The position numbers and the translations under genes are program-made. Below the pieces are notes generated by a model. It had not been told where the DNA came from and searched no databases. It saw only the letters and a list, made by a program, of their open reading frames with translations. 8,127 nt of DNA from UMGS172 sp964634675 (GTDB lineage: Bacteria; Bacillota; Clostridia; Oscillospirales; Acutalibacteraceae): contig CAZWLH010000067.1 in NCBI GenBank assembly GCA_964634675.1, positions 1 to 8,127 on the forward strand. Direction: 5' to 3'. This document shows positions 6,677 through 8,127 of this stretch, piece by piece. How positions within the stretch are numbered: the first letter of the stretch is position 1; every line of letters begins with the position of its first letter.

Positions 6677-6705
6677 TTGCCGAACGTTAAAACACAAAAT
6701 ATAGT
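6677..6705 (+). promoter_or_regulatory. probable sigma-A promoter for serS
   Basis: TTGCCG (6677-6682) and TATAGT (6700-6705) are separated by 17 bases and match the consensus at four and five of six positions. The predicted transcript start is near 6712, inside a small palindrome TGCCATTGGCA (6707-6717). The leader would be only about 20 bases, too short for the T-box riboswitch that controls many Firmicute aminoacyl-tRNA synthetase genes. Read-through from spo0J is also possible, as the gap is only 59 bases. Confidence 0.45.
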
Positions 6706-6731
6706 ATGCCATTGGCAGAACGGAGTAAATT

Positions 6732-8015
6732 ATGTTAGACATTAAATTTGTAAGAGAAAATCCCGTGATCGTTCGTGAGAACATCAAAAAGAAGTTCCAG
6801 GATGCAAAACTTCCGCTTGTTGACGAGGCTATTGAGCTTGACTCTCAGAAGCGTGCCGCACAGCGTGAGGCCGATTCCCTGCGTGCCGAGCGTAATGCCA
6901 TTTCCAAGCAGATCGGCGGATTTATGGCTAAGGGACAGAAGGACGAGGCCGAGGCCGCAAAGAAAAAGGTCGGCGAATTTGCCGCAAGGCTTTCCGAGCT
7001 TGAGACCCTTGAGACCGAGCTTGACGAGAAGCTGACAAAGGTTATGATGACTATTCCGAATATCATCGATGACTCGGTTCCCATCGGCAAGGACGACTCC
7101 GAAAATGTTGAGGTAGAGCGCTTTGGTGAGCCGGTCGTGCCCGATTTCGAAATCCCCTATCACACCGAAATTATGGAAAAGTTCGACGGTATCGATCTTG
7201 ACAGTGCACGCAAGGTCGCAGGCAACGGATTCTACTATCTTATGGGCGATATCGCAAGACTTCATTCGGCGGTTATTTCCTATGCCCGTGATTTTATGAT
7301 AAACCGCGGCTTCACCTATTGTGTTCCCCCGTTTATGATCCGCTCCAACGTTGTTACCGGCGTTATGAGCTTTGCCGAAATGGATGCTATGATGTATAAG
7401 ATCGAGGGCGAAGACCTTTATCTCATCGGTACCTCGGAGCATTCGATGATAGGTAAGTTCATTGATACTATCACCCCCGAAGAGAAGCTCCCCTACACTC
7501 TTACGAGCTATTCTCCCTGTTTCCGCAAGGAAAAGGGTGCACACGGCATCGAGGAGCGCGGAGTTTACCGCATACATCAGTTTGAAAAGCAGGAAATGAT
7601 AGTCGTTTGTAAGCCCGAGGAGTCGAAAATGTGGTTCGATAAGCTCTGGCAGAACACCGTCGACCTCTTCCGCTCGATGGATATTCCCGTTCGCACCCTT
7701 GAGTGCTGCTCGGGAGATTTGGCCGACCTTAAGGTCAAGTCGATCGATGTCGAGGCTTGGTCGCCGAGACAGAAGAAGTATTTCGAGGTCGGTTCCTGCT
7801 CCAACCTCTCCGATGCACAGGCTCGCCGCCTGAAAATCCGTGTCAAGGGCAAGGACGGCAACTATCTTGCACATACCCTCAACAACACCGTCGTTGCTCC
7901 CCCGAGAATGCTCATCGCCTTCCTCGAAAACAACCTTCAGGAGGACGGAAGCATCCGTATCCCCGAGGCTCTTCGTCCTTATATGGGCGGAATGGAAAAA
8001 ATCGTGAAGAAATAA
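6732..8015 (+). CDS. serS: serine--tRNA ligase (divergent class II SerRS)
   Basis: SerRS charges tRNA-Ser with serine using ATP, and also supplies Ser-tRNA(Sec) where selenocysteine is made. The length (427 residues) is normal. Residues 1-110 are the tRNA-binding helical arm, with a long charged coiled coil (about 33-105). The class II catalytic core follows: GTSEHS (233-238), motif 2 with FRKEKGAHGIEERG (264-277) and RIHQFEKQEM (280-289), and motif 3 around TVVAPPRMLIAFLEN (386-400) with the ATP-binding arginine at 392. Ordinary bacterial SerRS has TAEVPL, FRSEAGSxGRDTRG and NGSGLAVGR at these places, so this enzyme belongs to a divergent branch that looks closer to the archaeal/eukaryal pattern. 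The catalytic arginines remain, so it should be active. GGAG (6722-6725) sits six bases before the ATG. The next gene begins one base after its stop. Confidence 0.95.
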   Translation: MLDIKFVRENPVIVRENIKKKFQDAKLPLVDEAIELDSQKRAAQREADSLRAERNAISKQIGGFMAKGQKDEAEAAKKKVGEFAARLSELETLETELDEKLTKVMMTIPNIIDDSVPIGKDDSENVEVERFGEPVVPDFEIPYHTEIMEKFDGIDLDSARKVAGNGFYYLMGDIARLHSAVISYARDFMINRGFTYCVPPFMIRSNVVTGVMSFAEMDAMMYKIEGEDLYLIGTSEHSMIGKFIDTITPEEKLPYTLTSYSPCFRKEKGAHGIEERGVYRIHQFEKQEMIVVCKPEESKMWFDKLWQNTVDLFRSMDIPVRTLECCSGDLADLKVKSIDVEAWSPRQKKYFEVGSCSNLSDAQARRLKIRVKGKDGNYLAHTLNNTVVAPPRMLIAFLENNLQEDGSIRIPEALRPYMGGMEKIVKK

Positions 8016-8016
8016 A

Positions 8017-8127
8017 ATGGGTGCTATTTTAGACAAAACCGCCTACGAGTGGGAGACCTCGGTCACCTGCTTTGAGGTCGATATGTTCCGCCTACTGCGC
8101 CTTTCGGCACTGATGAAGCTTCATCAG
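8017..8127 (+). CDS. start of an acyl-ACP thioesterase-like protein (cut by window end)
   Basis: Only the first 37 codons are present. The translation starts MGAILDKTAYEWETSVTCFEVD and continues MFRLLRLSALMKLHQ. The pattern of a YExE strand, a short turn and an LSALMxxxQ helix resembles the N-terminal hotdog fold of bacterial acyl-ACP thioesterases, which release fatty acids from acyl carrier protein. The ATG lies one base after the serS stop, so the gene is almost certainly co-transcribed with serS and may depend on coupled translation, since its own ribosome binding site is poor. The reading frame is surely coding; the family call is tentative because most of the protein is missing. Confidence 0.55.
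   Translation, partial: MGAILDKTAYEWETSVTCFEVDMFRLLRLSALMKLHQ

Noticed and set aside
4976..6686. 11-base repeat TTTGCCGAACG at 4976-4986 and 6676-6686, in the leader of soj and the promoter of serS
   Set aside because: Several 11-base matches are expected by chance in 8 kb; the copies sit differently relative to the two promoters and do not extend, so shared regulation is not supported.
6673..6731. Possible T-box riboswitch before serS
   Set aside because: The 59-base gap is too short for a T-box, and no T-box core sequence or terminator/antiterminator pair is present.
6735..8036. Long open frame of 433 codons on the minus strand opposite serS
   Set aside because: It mirrors serS, a confidently identified gene; biased codon use in serS leaves the antisense frame free of stops, and the translation resembles no known family.

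Overview
The window looks like chromosomal DNA from an endospore-forming Firmicute of the Clostridia, probably a gut-type Oscillospiraceae/Ruminococcaceae-like lineage. The evidence is the presence of spore genes (SpoVAF, SpoVAE, a SpoVB-like flippase and the start of SpoVT), Soj/Spo0J with the Firmicute-type parS sequence TGTTTCACGTGAAACA, strong AGGAGG-type ribosome binding sites, and TTG/GTG starts. The soj-spo0J-serS block and two adjacent parS sites suggest a position near the chromosomal origin. The lineage and the origin position are inferences from content, not from a database search.

Left part (1-3005). The first 80 bases contain, on the minus strand, a good ribosome binding site and the first 12 codons of spoVT (MKATGIVRRIDD). 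The reading frame then stops abruptly in sequence unlike any SpoVT. An apparent forespore sigma-G promoter still stands upstream. This looks like a gene interrupted by a junction with foreign DNA that continues off the left edge. A divergent sigma-A-type promoter drives an uncharacterised two-part protein (208-1284). Convergent to it is a spoVB-like MATE/MviN-superfamily flippase (minus, 2936-1389).

Middle part (3049-4834). A plus-strand pair, spoVAF then spoVAE, encodes membrane parts of the spore germination and dipicolinate machinery. They are translationally coupled (10-base gap). Their usual partners spoVAC and spoVAD are not in this window.

Right part (4835-8127). Two perfect 16-base parS palindromes lie between spoVAE and soj. 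A textbook sigma-A promoter precedes soj (ParA), which is followed by spo0J (ParB). serS follows with its own probable promoter, and one base beyond its stop begins a gene cut by the window edge that resembles an acyl-ACP thioesterase. Soj, Spo0J and parS form a self-contained chromosome segregation module. SerRS charges tRNA-Ser and has an unusual active-site signature for a bacterial enzyme.

I do not see a CRISPR array, rRNA, tRNA or a recognisable new multi-gene system. The most interesting items are the broken spoVT junction, the divergent SerRS, the twin parS cluster, and the rearranged spoVA gene pair.
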